In this document: positions 33,926 through 41,002 of the stretch, piece by piece
Position numbering within the stretch: position 1 is the stretch's first letter
How the letters are laid out: each line of letters opens with the position of its first letter
Assembly (NCBI GenBank): GCA_020348985.1
Contig: CP070761.1
Span: 2,071,177-2,113,915 of the forward strand
DNA from: Candidatus Thorarchaeota archaeon
GTDB taxonomy: Archaea; Asgardarchaeota; Thorarchaeia; Thorarchaeales; Thorarchaeaceae
DNA length: 42,739 bases
Direction: 5' to 3'
Translations under genes and position numbers: made by a program
The notes under the pieces: model-generated
Seen by the model: the letters and a program-made list of their open reading frames with translations, nothing else
What the model was told of the DNA's origin: nothing
The model's database searches: none

Positions 33926-34612
33926 CTACAGCAACGATGCTTGTTCACTGTCTATGGGTCTTATGCACATGGGGCCCTCATTCTTTGGATTATTCACGTA
34001 GGTTGATACCTCAAAAGCCTCCATCTCATCATCAGAATATGGCTGGAGCATCTGCTGAAGACGATCCAAATCATCCAAGTCAACATCCATCCAAGCTCTC
34101 TCGTCATCACGTCTCAGAATGACAGGCATCCGATTGTGGATGCTCGAGAGAGTCTTGTTTGGCCTGGTTGTAATGATGGCTGTGCTAAGGATTATCTTCT
34201 CGCTTGGCGCCTTCCAGCGTTCATAGATTCCTGCAAGTGCAAAAGGATCTCCAGACTGGAGTCGAATGTTCATTGGCTTCTTCCCCTTCGCAGTCCTCTG
34301 CCACTCGTAGAAGCCCGACGATAGAATGATACAGCGTCTCTTCTTGAAGGCTGGCTTGAATGCCCTCTTCTCGACTAGTGTTTCCGCCCTCGCGTTGATC
34401 ATTCTGTTTCCTATCTTCATGTCCTTCGCCCAGAATGGAACAAGCCCCCAGTGCATTCCTACAAGTCTGACTTTCGGGTCACTGACAGCAACTGCTATCT
34501 TCTGTTGAGGAGCGATATTGTATCGCGGGGTGATTTCGAAGTCAAACTCCTCGATTCCGAATCTCTCTCTGATTGCTTCCTGATGAGATAGGAGGTAAAA
34601 ACGACCACACAT
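33926..34612 (-). CDS. SRAP-domain protein (HMCES/YedK), abasic-site DNA-protein crosslinker
   Basis: The 228-residue protein opens MCGRFY, so Cys2 becomes N-terminal and is the residue that crosslinks to abasic sites. It has RYNIAPQ (Asn), MHWGLVPFWA, INARAET, SGFYEW (Glu) and IHNRMPV (His), all conserved active-site motifs of the SRAP family. It shields abasic sites in single-stranded DNA by forming a thiazolidine bond. The TTTTAC box near 34633-34643 is about 26 bases before the ATG, so the mRNA may be leaderless. It is divergent from the DUF72 gene. Confidence 0.9.
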   Translation of the reverse strand: MCGRFYLLSHQEAIRERFGIEEFDFEITPRYNIAPQQKIAVAVSDPKVRLVGMHWGLVPFWAKDMKIGNRMINARAETLVEKRAFKPAFKKRRCIILSSGFYEWQRTAKGKKPMNIRLQSGDPFALAGIYERWKAPSEKIILSTAIITTRPNKTLSSIHNRMPVILRRDDERAWMDVDLDDLDRLQQMLQPYSDDEMEAFEVSTYVNNPKNEGPMCIRPIDSEQASLL

Positions 34613-34711
34613 CGACAGTAGACTGTATTCTTGCAGTAAAAGGATTGAGATTTGGTGCTAGTTCAGTCGAAACATAGAAACACCATGTCCCAATAAGAGA
34701 AGATGAGCTGA

Positions 34712-35539
34712 ATGAGAGAAGGACTTCATTTTGGGACATGTGGGTGGTCCTACATTGGACCCGAAGAGCACGAGTGGGTTGACATCTTCTATACAACCAA
34801 ATCCGAGATTCTAAGACAATACTTCACATACTTCGACATGGTCGAAATCAACACCACATTCTATGGCCCAGCAAAGTCCAATTTCGTGAGTCATCTCGTC
34901 AACGAGGTGGATGATAAGAAGTTCTTCACAGCCAAGATTCCGCATCAGATTACCCATGTCCATCGACTGGACATGAAGACCGAAGCTGGAGTGCTCATGG
35001 AGGAGTTCTTTGATTCCGTGAGACCCCTGGGAGAACGACTTCAGGCTTTGCTTATTCAGTTGCCACCCTGGCCATTGGACAGCATGTCAGACTTGGAGGA
35101 GTTCCTTGTTAATCTCGACAACTCCTTCAGATTCGCAATTGAGTTCAGACATGATAGTTGGCTAACTGATTCGATTATGAGATTGTTAGAAAGATACGAC
35201 ATTTGCAGTGTGATAGTGGATGAACCCAAACTGCCAATCATTCTCGACCTCACCTCAGATTTTGCATATATTCGCTGGCATGGCCACGGAACTGATATCT
35301 GGTACAACTACCTGTATTCGATGGAAGAGCTAAGAGAGTGGCAAGAGCGACTCGAGAGTCTGCTGGAGGAGACAAAGACGGTATTTGGTCTCTTCAACAA
35401 TCACTTCTATGCGAATTCGATTGTCAACGCATTTCAGATGATGGAATTAATGGGAGACATTACACCTTCTCAGAAGGCGAAGTTGGATAGAATGAATGCT
35501 CAGAAGGCAGTTCGTCAGACAAGTATCGAGGACTTCTAG
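34712..35539 (+). CDS. DUF72 (YecE-like) protein
   Basis: The 275-residue TIM-barrel-like protein carries the DUF72 signatures: FGTCGWSY at the start, MVEINTTFYGP, ALLIQLPPWP, AIEFRHDSWL, SVIVDEPKLP, YIRWHGHG, MEELREW, and FNNHFYANSIVNA near the end. The biochemical role of the family is not established, though fold relatives are TIM-barrel hydrolases and isomerases. The residues conserved in the family are present. The gene is divergent from the SRAP gene, and no partner is visible. Confidence 0.85.
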   Translation: MREGLHFGTCGWSYIGPEEHEWVDIFYTTKSEILRQYFTYFDMVEINTTFYGPAKSNFVSHLVNEVDDKKFFTAKIPHQITHVHRLDMKTEAGVLMEEFFDSVRPLGERLQALLIQLPPWPLDSMSDLEEFLVNLDNSFRFAIEFRHDSWLTDSIMRLLERYDICSVIVDEPKLPIILDLTSDFAYIRWHGHGTDIWYNYLYSMEELREWQERLESLLEETKTVFGLFNNHFYANSIVNAFQMMELMGDITPSQKAKLDRMNAQKAVRQTSIEDF

Positions 35540-35560
35540 ACTTCCAATGATCATCGGGCC

Positions 35561-35609
35561 TGTTCAATGGTTTGAACACAGGTGTTTCAAACGTAGATTA
35601 TTGTTCAAT
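35561..35609 (+). promoter_or_regulatory. Cluster of TGTTCAA inverted and direct repeats (possible operator)
   Basis: TGTTCAATGGTTTGAACA (35561-35578) is an 18-base inverted repeat with perfect 7-base arms. It overlaps a second inverted repeat, GTTTGAACAC (35570-35579) against GTGTTTCAAAC (35582-35592). A further TGTTCAAT stands at 35602-35609. The group lies between the DUF72 stop and the start of the surface protein at 35648, where a repressor site would be expected. It could also fold as a terminator hairpin for DUF72, but no T-run follows. Confidence 0.4.
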
Positions 35610-35647
35610 TGATGCATACTCACCAACATAAAACAACGGTGTTTACT

Positions 35648-36394
35648 ATGAGGGAATACGATACTGGAATGAGCAGAACTCTCTTTGTAGTCATAATTGC
35701 TGCGATTGTCGTTAGTTCTGGTTTCATGATTGCGGCCTTTTGGGCTCCTGACGGCCCAAATGGGCCCACAACTACTCCGCCCACTACAACGCCCACAACT
35801 AGCCCGCCTGGAGGTGGGTACGGTGCTCTAGCCGCGGAATACTTGAACAGCAGACGTGATGATGTAGTCTTCATGTTCACATGCAATAACACGATGGTGA
35901 ATGTAGAGCTCACCGCGCATTATCAGCAGACTGAACCTACAGCCTACGTTGATGGAGTCTACATGAGAAAGGATGGCTCGAGCTATTCCATCGATGTGCT
36001 CTTCGCTCCCTATGACCACAACATAGTTGGCCACGGCGAAATAACTCAAGTTCAGTGGGAGACAATGAGTGGGGCTATAGTGGACGATGGCCTTGCACAG
36101 ATGGCTGATGCTACAACACACCCTGAAAACTGGCCGTCAGAAATGCCCGCGTTCTACGTTTCCATCTACTTCGATGACAATACCTTCTTCTATTTCGGCT
36201 ACACGAGTACTGACGGTTTTGTCTGGATCATGAATGGGACATGGTCGGGCAGCTATAATGAATGGGGTTGGCCTCAAGATACCAGTCATGATTACGAAAA
36301 CGGCCGCTGGCTCGTCGAAGGAGGTCATCTACAGACTCCAATCTCAGTCATGCGAGATACAATCACTGGAGCAGTGTCTTATCCGGAAGGCTGA
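35648..36394 (+). CDS. Membrane-anchored surface protein, unknown function
   Basis: The roughly 248-residue protein has an N-terminal membrane helix (about residues 8-28). A low-complexity Thr/Pro/Gly linker (TTTPPTTTPTTSPPGGG) and an extracellular domain of about 190 residues follow, the latter rich in Tyr, Trp and Asp. I use the ATG at 35648, preceded by CGGTG. The frame is open upstream to 35609, but that piece adds only polar residues before the helix. No known domain is recognised. It lies 60 bases upstream of a gene for a membrane-tethered HTH protein, so the two may be co-regulated. Confidence 0.65.
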   Translation: MREYDTGMSRTLFVVIIAAIVVSSGFMIAAFWAPDGPNGPTTTPPTTTPTTSPPGGGYGALAAEYLNSRRDDVVFMFTCNNTMVNVELTAHYQQTEPTAYVDGVYMRKDGSSYSIDVLFAPYDHNIVGHGEITQVQWETMSGAIVDDGLAQMADATTHPENWPSEMPAFYVSIYFDDNTFFYFGYTSTDGFVWIMNGTWSGSYNEWGWPQDTSHDYENGRWLVEGGHLQTPISVMRDTITGAVSYPEG

Positions 36395-36454
36395 AGAATA
36401 GTTTAGTACATACCCGAGGCATTGGCAACAATGTCGTCGGGTACGTGCTAGGCC

Positions 36455-36904
36455 GTGTTGAGCGACGAGGAATACAAAGAGAAAGTAGAGTCTCTTCTCA
36501 AGGGCAAGACTATGAGCGTCTATGCTCTCTTGCTCACCCAAGGCCAAATGGGGGTTCGAGAAATATCCCGTGCGCTTCGCTTCTCGAGTCCCAGTCTAGC
36601 ACTACACCATCTAACGAAACTAGTCGATTCGGACCTTGTTGAGAAGGATGCTCACGGAGAGTACTCAGTCAAGCGGACAGTCCGAGTTGGCTCAATGTCA
36701 TTATTCGTTCAGCTCGGAAAGTGGCTCTTACCGCGCTTCATATTCTTGGCCACGATGTTTGGAGTCATGCTTCTACTGTACTGTGCATTCTTTCTAAGTT
36801 GGCCTCCAGAAGGAAAAGACATCATGTTTCTATCTGTCTGCGTAGCTGCTATTGTCGTGATAATCAATGAAAGCAGGAAGACCTGGCTTCTCAGGCCATT
36901 CTGA
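36455..36904 (+). CDS. Winged-HTH protein with two membrane helices
   Basis: In this 149-residue protein, residues about 10-75 form an ArsR/MarR-like winged helix (MSVYALLLTQGQMGVREISRAL, then SSPSLALHHLTKLVDSDLV). Two membrane helices follow (about 90-112 and 122-140), and the protein ends in a short basic tail. The DNA-binding domain would be held at the inner face of the membrane with almost no external part, so any sensing must be within the membrane or cytoplasm. It starts at a GTG (36455), with a TTG one codon later as alternative. The surface-protein gene is just upstream, and a repeat cluster that could be its binding site lies before that gene. Confidence 0.72.
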   Translation: MLSDEEYKEKVESLLKGKTMSVYALLLTQGQMGVREISRALRFSSPSLALHHLTKLVDSDLVEKDAHGEYSVKRTVRVGSMSLFVQLGKWLLPRFIFLATMFGVMLLLYCAFFLSWPPEGKDIMFLSVCVAAIVVIINESRKTWLLRPF

Positions 36905-36910
36905 AAAGAA

Positions 36911-36956
36911 AACGAAGACCCAAGAATCAGATTGTATTGGATTCTGATCCTTGGGT
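36911..36956 (-). terminator. Long hairpin terminator of the TRASH-like gene
   Basis: ACCCAAGAATCAGA (36918-36931) pairs with TCTGATCCTTGGGT (36943-36956) at 13 of 14 positions. On the minus strand a T-rich tail (TTCGTTTTCTTTTC) follows. It stands 27 bases past the stop of the minus-strand gene at 36984. On the plus strand no T-run follows, so I assign it to the minus strand; it may also slow the convergent HTH gene. Confidence 0.55.
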
Positions 36957-36983
36957 TAGCATCTCAGTTGATTCGAGAGTGTG

Positions 36984-37166
36984 CTAGAGCTTGGCCTCAT
37001 AGTCGTTCATGTGTTCCTCGCTGCAAAACTGGTAGCTCTTGCCTTCGACCTCCAGTTGGTAGTGTCCGCCCGGCTTCATTCTCCCTCCACATTCATCACA
37101 AGTAATGTCTAGTCTCTGTGCTTTCTCTCCAAGAACTTTTACGAACTTCTTGATTCTCTCAGCCAT
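36984..37166 (-). CDS. Small TRASH/YHS-like metal-binding protein
   Basis: The 60-residue basic protein has CDEC at 23-26 and FCSEEH at 47-52, the C-x2-C-x21-C-x3-H spacing of a treble-clef TRASH/YHS-type zinc or heavy-metal site. The N-terminal helix is lysine-rich. I use the ATG at 37166 because GAGGAG lies 8 bases upstream. An ATG six codons earlier lacks a ribosome binding site. Related domains occur in metal sensing and trafficking and in some ribosome-associated proteins; which applies here is unknown. Confidence 0.7.
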   Translation of the reverse strand: MAERIKKFVKVLGEKAQRLDITCDECGGRMKPGGHYQLEVEGKSYQFCSEEHMNDYEAKL

Positions 37167-37257
37167 TGTTACGTCTCCTCGCAATCCGTCTCCCTGACTT
37201 CAAGGAATGGATTGAGTGAATCTCATTGGTATTGCTTGCTGATAAACTAACTGCCAG

Positions 37258-37692
37258 TCAAACTGAGACGAGATATACCCAGTGCCCCCACAATTCTTCA
37301 GTATGGGCAGTCGCAACGCCCGCAACGGGGCTTGTATGATTTGTTAAAACAGGACGTAGTGGATTCCACGGTGCGACTACTACATAGCCGCCGACTGCAA
37401 GTATCAAATTCTCTGATGCCCCGTCTTGGAACTTGACAGTGAAATGAGCATTATATGGAAGGTCTGTAACTCCCTGATCAGGGTAGAACCAATGGTGGAA
37501 AGTGAATTCGACTCCTTGGAAAGTGACGGTGAACGTCTGATTGTCATTATAGTCGTACTTCTGACTTGCTACGAAGAATTGGTTAGCTTCTTCTATCCAA
37601 ACAGTCTGAGGGACAAATTGGGAAATAATCACAAAACCCACAGCGACCAGAGCTATCAATGCTGTTGCAGCAATTGCTCGTCTGTCCACCAT
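37258..37692 (-). CDS. Membrane-anchored extracellular protein, unknown function
   Basis: This roughly 144-residue protein has an RR-preceded membrane helix (about residues 7-26) and an extracellular beta-rich domain with many aromatics and His (FHHWFYPDQG, HTEELWGHW). I prefer the ATG at 37692 because GGAGG lies about 10 bases before it. An ATG at 37767 would add 25 polar residues, and an AT-rich stretch at 37772-37798 allows either. No family is recognised. It lies upstream of the TRASH-like gene on the same strand with a gap of about 90 bases. Confidence 0.62.
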   Translation of the reverse strand: MVDRRAIAATALIALVAVGFVIISQFVPQTVWIEEANQFFVASQKYDYNDNQTFTVTFQGVEFTFHHWFYPDQGVTDLPYNAHFTVKFQDGASENLILAVGGYVVVAPWNPLRPVLTNHTSPVAGVATAHTEELWGHWVYLVSV

Positions 37693-37886
37693 CCCTCCTA
37701 ATCCTCCAGCAGACTTCTCTTCTTTCGTTTCAAAGCTCGAAGGACGTGAACTCCAGATGTAATCCATGACATCAGGATATATGGATTCGCATATTTCATT
37801 CAGAATTAGCCACTATTTGCAGGCTTCGTTCAATTCTGTGGTAAGAATTGGGACAATTCCTTCAAGAAAGAGAAACTAGCCGAGAA

Positions 37887-38126
37887 ATGAAGACGTACTT
37901 GGCGGCGAAAATGGGTTACCGCACCACATCAAACCCAGACAAGTTGTCGGCAGAAGAAATACTCGATTGGATCAGATTCTGTCCTGTCTGTGGTACTTCT
38001 TGGCCTAAGAGAAAGCAGCTTTGTGATAATCCTGACTGCGGGGTCAAGGTCCGAGTTGAGCCCCGTGCCTACAACTGGTGGATGTTCTACCCAAGACACA
38101 ATTCATGGGCCCATCTGAGAGAATGA
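37887..38126 (+). CDS. Small zinc-ribbon protein
   Basis: The 79-residue protein has CPVC at 32-35 and CDNPDC at 46-51, a four-cysteine zinc site, between an N-terminal helix (SAEEILDWIRF) and an aromatic tail (NWWMFYPRH). I use the ATG at 37887; a TTG at 37848 would add 13 residues without family support. It has no membrane segment. The function is unknown. The cysteine spacing resembles rubredoxin-like or double-zinc-ribbon knuckles. Confidence 0.6.
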   Translation: MKTYLAAKMGYRTTSNPDKLSAEEILDWIRFCPVCGTSWPKRKQLCDNPDCGVKVRVEPRAYNWWMFYPRHNSWAHLRE

Positions 38127-38201
38127 ACATACCTTGACGATTCAGCATAACATAGCTCTATACCAGCTCTTAATAGGCCCTCAACTGAAGAGGCACTCAA
38201 C

Positions 38202-39059
38202 ATGTCCCGCACACCTTACATGAAAGACGGCAAGTACCTAGTAGGCAAGGTTCGAGCTGTGAACGACCTCAAGATATCCATTGAAGAATCGGTGGAACTG
38301 ATTGGTGGTTTTGCCAAGGTCATCAACGAAGGCGACACAGTCACAATAAAGCCAAACCTGAATACCGCTGATCCTTGTCCTGCATGCAGTGACTCAGAGT
38401 TCATTCGTGCTTTAGGTGAGGCCATTTATGATGCAGGCGCGTCGAAGTTGAAAATCACTGATAGTTCCACTATGATGGCAACAACAAGTGATGTGGCACA
38501 GAAGGCAGGCATCTCAGCAATAGCAGACGATCTCGATGCAGAGCTCGTCTTTCTTGACGAGCATCCTTGGGTCAAGACGAAGTTTCCGCGAGGGAAATAT
38601 CTCAAATCGGGATCAATAGGCGCGCCGCTTAAGGATAGGGGCAAACTGGTTCTTGCACCGTGTCTCAAGACTCACTTCCTTGCAAGATTCACAGCAAGTA
38701 TGAAGTTGTTCGTGGGCTGGATACGTCACAGAGAAAGAATCAGGATGCACACCAGGAAGCTCGAAGAGAAGATTGCGGACTTGGCATCATTCTTTGAACC
38801 AGATCTGATAGTCATGGACGCACGAAGATGCTTCGTCACAGGTGGTCCATCTTCAGGAGACGTAGAGGAGCCTGGTCTCATCCTAGCTAGCGGTGACATG
38901 GTTTCTATTGACGTTACAGGAGTTCGCATTCTGCAGAGCTTTGGTGCGAAAAACAAGCTGAACATGAATGTCTGGGATCTGCCCCAGATTCGACACGCAG
39001 TTGATTTGGAGGTTGGTGCCAAGTCCGACGATGAGATTCTTGTTGTCGAATCCGAATGA
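38202..39059 (+). CDS. DUF362 family protein
   Basis: The 285-residue protein carries DUF362 signatures: VTIKPNLNTADPCPACSDSEFIRALGEAIYDAGA near residues 47-80, ITDSSTMM, LVLAPCLKTHFLARFTASMKLFVGW, and LIVMDARRCFVTGGPSSGDVEEPGLILASGDMVSIDVTGVRIL. The family is often fused to ferredoxin domains and is of unsettled function. Here no CxxCxxC cluster follows, only CPAC near 58. An AT-rich CTCTTAATAGG at 38167-38177 is about 30 bases before the ATG, so the leader is absent or very short. Confidence 0.85.
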   Translation: MSRTPYMKDGKYLVGKVRAVNDLKISIEESVELIGGFAKVINEGDTVTIKPNLNTADPCPACSDSEFIRALGEAIYDAGASKLKITDSSTMMATTSDVAQKAGISAIADDLDAELVFLDEHPWVKTKFPRGKYLKSGSIGAPLKDRGKLVLAPCLKTHFLARFTASMKLFVGWIRHRERIRMHTRKLEEKIADLASFFEPDLIVMDARRCFVTGGPSSGDVEEPGLILASGDMVSIDVTGVRILQSFGAKNKLNMNVWDLPQIRHAVDLEVGAKSDDEILVVESE

Positions 39060-39081
39060 GGGCACGAAGGTCTAGGTCGTG

Positions 39082-39213
39082 TTAAAAGAAAGGGCTGTAC
39101 CAAGGAATAGTCAAGAATAGCGGTCCCCCAAGAACAAGAGCTATGACCAAAACTATGATTACGATTATGATGACCTTTCTGCGTCTTCGCTGCCTCCGAG
39201 TGAGCTGAGTCAT
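39082..39213 (-). CDS. 43-residue single-pass membrane protein
   Basis: An ATG at 39213 opens a frame ending at the TAA at 39084-39082. The product starts with a very basic segment (TRRQRRRRK), continues with about 20 hydrophobic residues (IIIVIIVLVIALVLGG) and ends PWYSPFF. GGGGGAT lies about 6 bases before the ATG. It starts 14 bases after the stop of the membrane-protein gene at 39228, so the two are probably in one transcript. The basic-then-hydrophobic layout fits a small membrane protein with its N-terminus inside. It may be an accessory subunit of its neighbour. Confidence 0.55.
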   Translation of the reverse strand: MTQLTRRQRRRRKVIIIVIIVLVIALVLGGPLFLTIPWYSPFF

Positions 39214-39227
39214 TTCATATCCCCCAC

Positions 39228-39986
39228 TTAATCAGTCATACCTTGCTCTCTTACTAGCCTCTTCTTCCAAGCCTTCTCGATCCTCTTCTCTCTGTTGTAA
39301 TTTCCCATCTCACCGAACGAGTGTTTCGGAGCGCCATTGTAGACTGCATTTCCTTCGAACAAGAGAAGTAGGATAAAAGGTATGAAACCAGTAAGGTCGC
39401 CTCCCAAGTATAGTCCTAACACGCTTAACCAAATAGATGTGATAATCGTCCAGAATCCCGCGAAGAAAAAGAACCACTTCCGTTTTGGTGGGCGAGCTTT
39501 CAAGAGACTCACATAATCTATCTTCAAGGTTGGCTCGTAAGCCTGACTTCTGCCCACGCCTTCGAAGCGAATCCCTGCCCACCTACCTGCAATGAGCCTG
39601 CCAAATGGATAGAAGAAGAAGATAACTGCCATTATCGCGAGAAACCTCAGCGCTAAGAATCCCCAACCTCCTAGACCCCAATCAGATAACGCCATCCAAT
39701 TCAAGGGTGTCTGAAGGAGTGTCATGTAGAACCAAACCATGATGATTCCGCCAACAAACTCGGCGAAGAGGATTGGTGCCATCGGATAAGTCGGTCCACG
39801 TATAACCTTGTACAAGAGATTCCTGATTTCTGCGGCCAGAACGATCTCATCATCGCTAGGACTCGTTTCTCTCTTGATTTGTCTAACCAGTTTCCAGAAA
39901 TGCTTCCTTGTTTCAGGAGGAACTCCTTTCGGATCTGCTGCTACCTCATCTCGGATTTGCTGAAGCTCTATCAGTCTTTCACTCAT
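39228..39986 (-). CDS. Membrane protein with N-terminal helical region, unknown function
   Basis: The 252-residue protein has an N-terminal charged, helical part (about 1-65; SERLIELQQIRDEVAADPKG) and about five membrane helices. A cytoplasmic loop rich in basic residues lies between helices 3 and 4 (LKARPPKRK), and the tail is very basic (YNREKRIEKAWKKRLVREQG). I see no family motif. It is followed by a 43-residue single-pass protein. The neighbours on the other side are divergent or convergent, so context gives no function. Confidence 0.68.
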   Translation of the reverse strand: MSERLIELQQIRDEVAADPKGVPPETRKHFWKLVRQIKRETSPSDDEIVLAAEIRNLLYKVIRGPTYPMAPILFAEFVGGIIMVWFYMTLLQTPLNWMALSDWGLGGWGFLALRFLAIMAVIFFFYPFGRLIAGRWAGIRFEGVGRSQAYEPTLKIDYVSLLKARPPKRKWFFFFAGFWTIITSIWLSVLGLYLGGDLTGFIPFILLLLFEGNAVYNGAPKHSFGEMGNYNREKRIEKAWKKRLVREQGMTD

Positions 39987-40077
39987 CCTAACGCGCCCAC
40001 AACGTCAAATGACCTGTCATCCTGATGAAGTCTTCGACAATAGGGGCCTATTGGTCTCGTTGAGCAAAAGGTGTCAA

Positions 40078-40338
40078 TCACCACTTCTTTCTGGTTCGGT
40101 GGCGTCTAGTTCTCTCCCATCTTCGTTTTATGTGATGAGAACGATGCTGCGCGCTCGAACTGTATACTGCAAGGTTACCTGGTCTATTGTCAGTCTTTCT
40201 CTTGTTTCTGTGGTGGACGACCTCCCCGGGTTCAAGTCTCCGCCCCATCTTCTTCTCTGCAGCCCAGCGGTGGACGAGTTTTCCCGAGTCGACAAACCGG
40301 AGATAACCTTGGGAATCTCGATACGTCTTCCTTCCCAT
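40078..40338 (-). CDS. Small HNH-domain protein
   Basis: The 86-residue, very basic protein has the HNH-endonuclease core: LVHRWAAEKKMGRRLEPGEVVHHRN with the His pair, DNRPGNL with the metal-site Asn, and a following His-rich helix (SSAQHRSHH). This matches the compact HNH_3-like fold found in phage homing-type nucleases and in free-standing form. It would nick or cut DNA, if active. It lies alone between membrane-protein genes with no intron, integrase or phage gene near. The ATG has no ribosome binding site. A CCTTTAATGG stretch about 26 bases upstream would allow a leaderless transcript. Confidence 0.72.
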   Translation of the reverse strand: MGRKTYRDSQGYLRFVDSGKLVHRWAAEKKMGRRLEPGEVVHHRNKRKTDNRPGNLAVYSSSAQHRSHHIKRRWERTRRHRTRKKW

Positions 40339-40406
40339 AGTGGGACATTGACGCCGGTCCCATTAAAGGAATGTGTTCATTTTCACTTGAGGATTCAAAT
40401 CGCGCG

Positions 40407-40796
40407 TCAATCGTCCTGATGACTGGTCTTCGTGAGCCTCAGCTCTTCCACTAGCTCTAGAGATGTTCTTCCTACTACCCCTCCGAATCCTCCGAGCAGT
40501 CCTCCTAAGAGAATGGAAAGAGAGACAACGAGTCGGCCGAACCCCGGGGCTCCGATCAGCACTGCAAAGAACTCGCCGACAACATATGCCTGGCCGATGT
40601 AGTTCAAGTACAGAAAGATCATGGACCACGCTGTGGCTACTCCCAGAAACCCGGTTACAAAGGCATGAAGGATTCTCCTCGTGAAGACAGCACCTATAGC
40701 CCCTGCCGGAATCATAAGAACCCAGAATCCAGTCTGCTGCAGAATGAAGGCAAGAAGAATCGTGGTCATGTATCCGTGGAAGATTCCGGTTTCCAT
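40407..40796 (-). CDS. Small multi-pass membrane protein
   Basis: This roughly 129-residue protein has four predicted membrane helices, the last with a Gly-rich core (SILLGGLLGGFGGVVG) like that of small-residue-packed helices. The tail is polar (ELVEELRLTKTSHQDD). The frame is open to an ATG at 40853, but a TATA-like ACATTAATAG near 40857-40867 would start transcription at about 40836, so I prefer an internal ATG (40796; 40823 is possible). No family is recognised. Confidence 0.55.
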   Translation of the reverse strand: METGIFHGYMTTILLAFILQQTGFWVLMIPAGAIGAVFTRRILHAFVTGFLGVATAWSMIFLYLNYIGQAYVVGEFFAVLIGAPGFGRLVVSLSILLGGLLGGFGGVVGRTSLELVEELRLTKTSHQDD

Positions 40797-41002
40797 GAAT
40801 GTTCTCTCAAAGACCCCCTGAAACATAAGGATTCTCTGGCATGGGCTGTCCATTTGACTATTAATGTTGGGAAAACAACGTTGGATCCATGTCGCAGTTT
40901 TGTGGACTCCTGCAAAACCAATCGAGAAGGCAACCGAAAATCAGAAGGTTCAAATCACGTAAAACAAGACTCTGGAAACCTGTAACAGAGGGTGTATTCG
41001 TC

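Noticed and set aside
40945..40965. GGTTCAAATC, resembling a tRNA T-loop
   Set aside because: No matching stem, anticodon arm or acceptor pairing in the surrounding bases.
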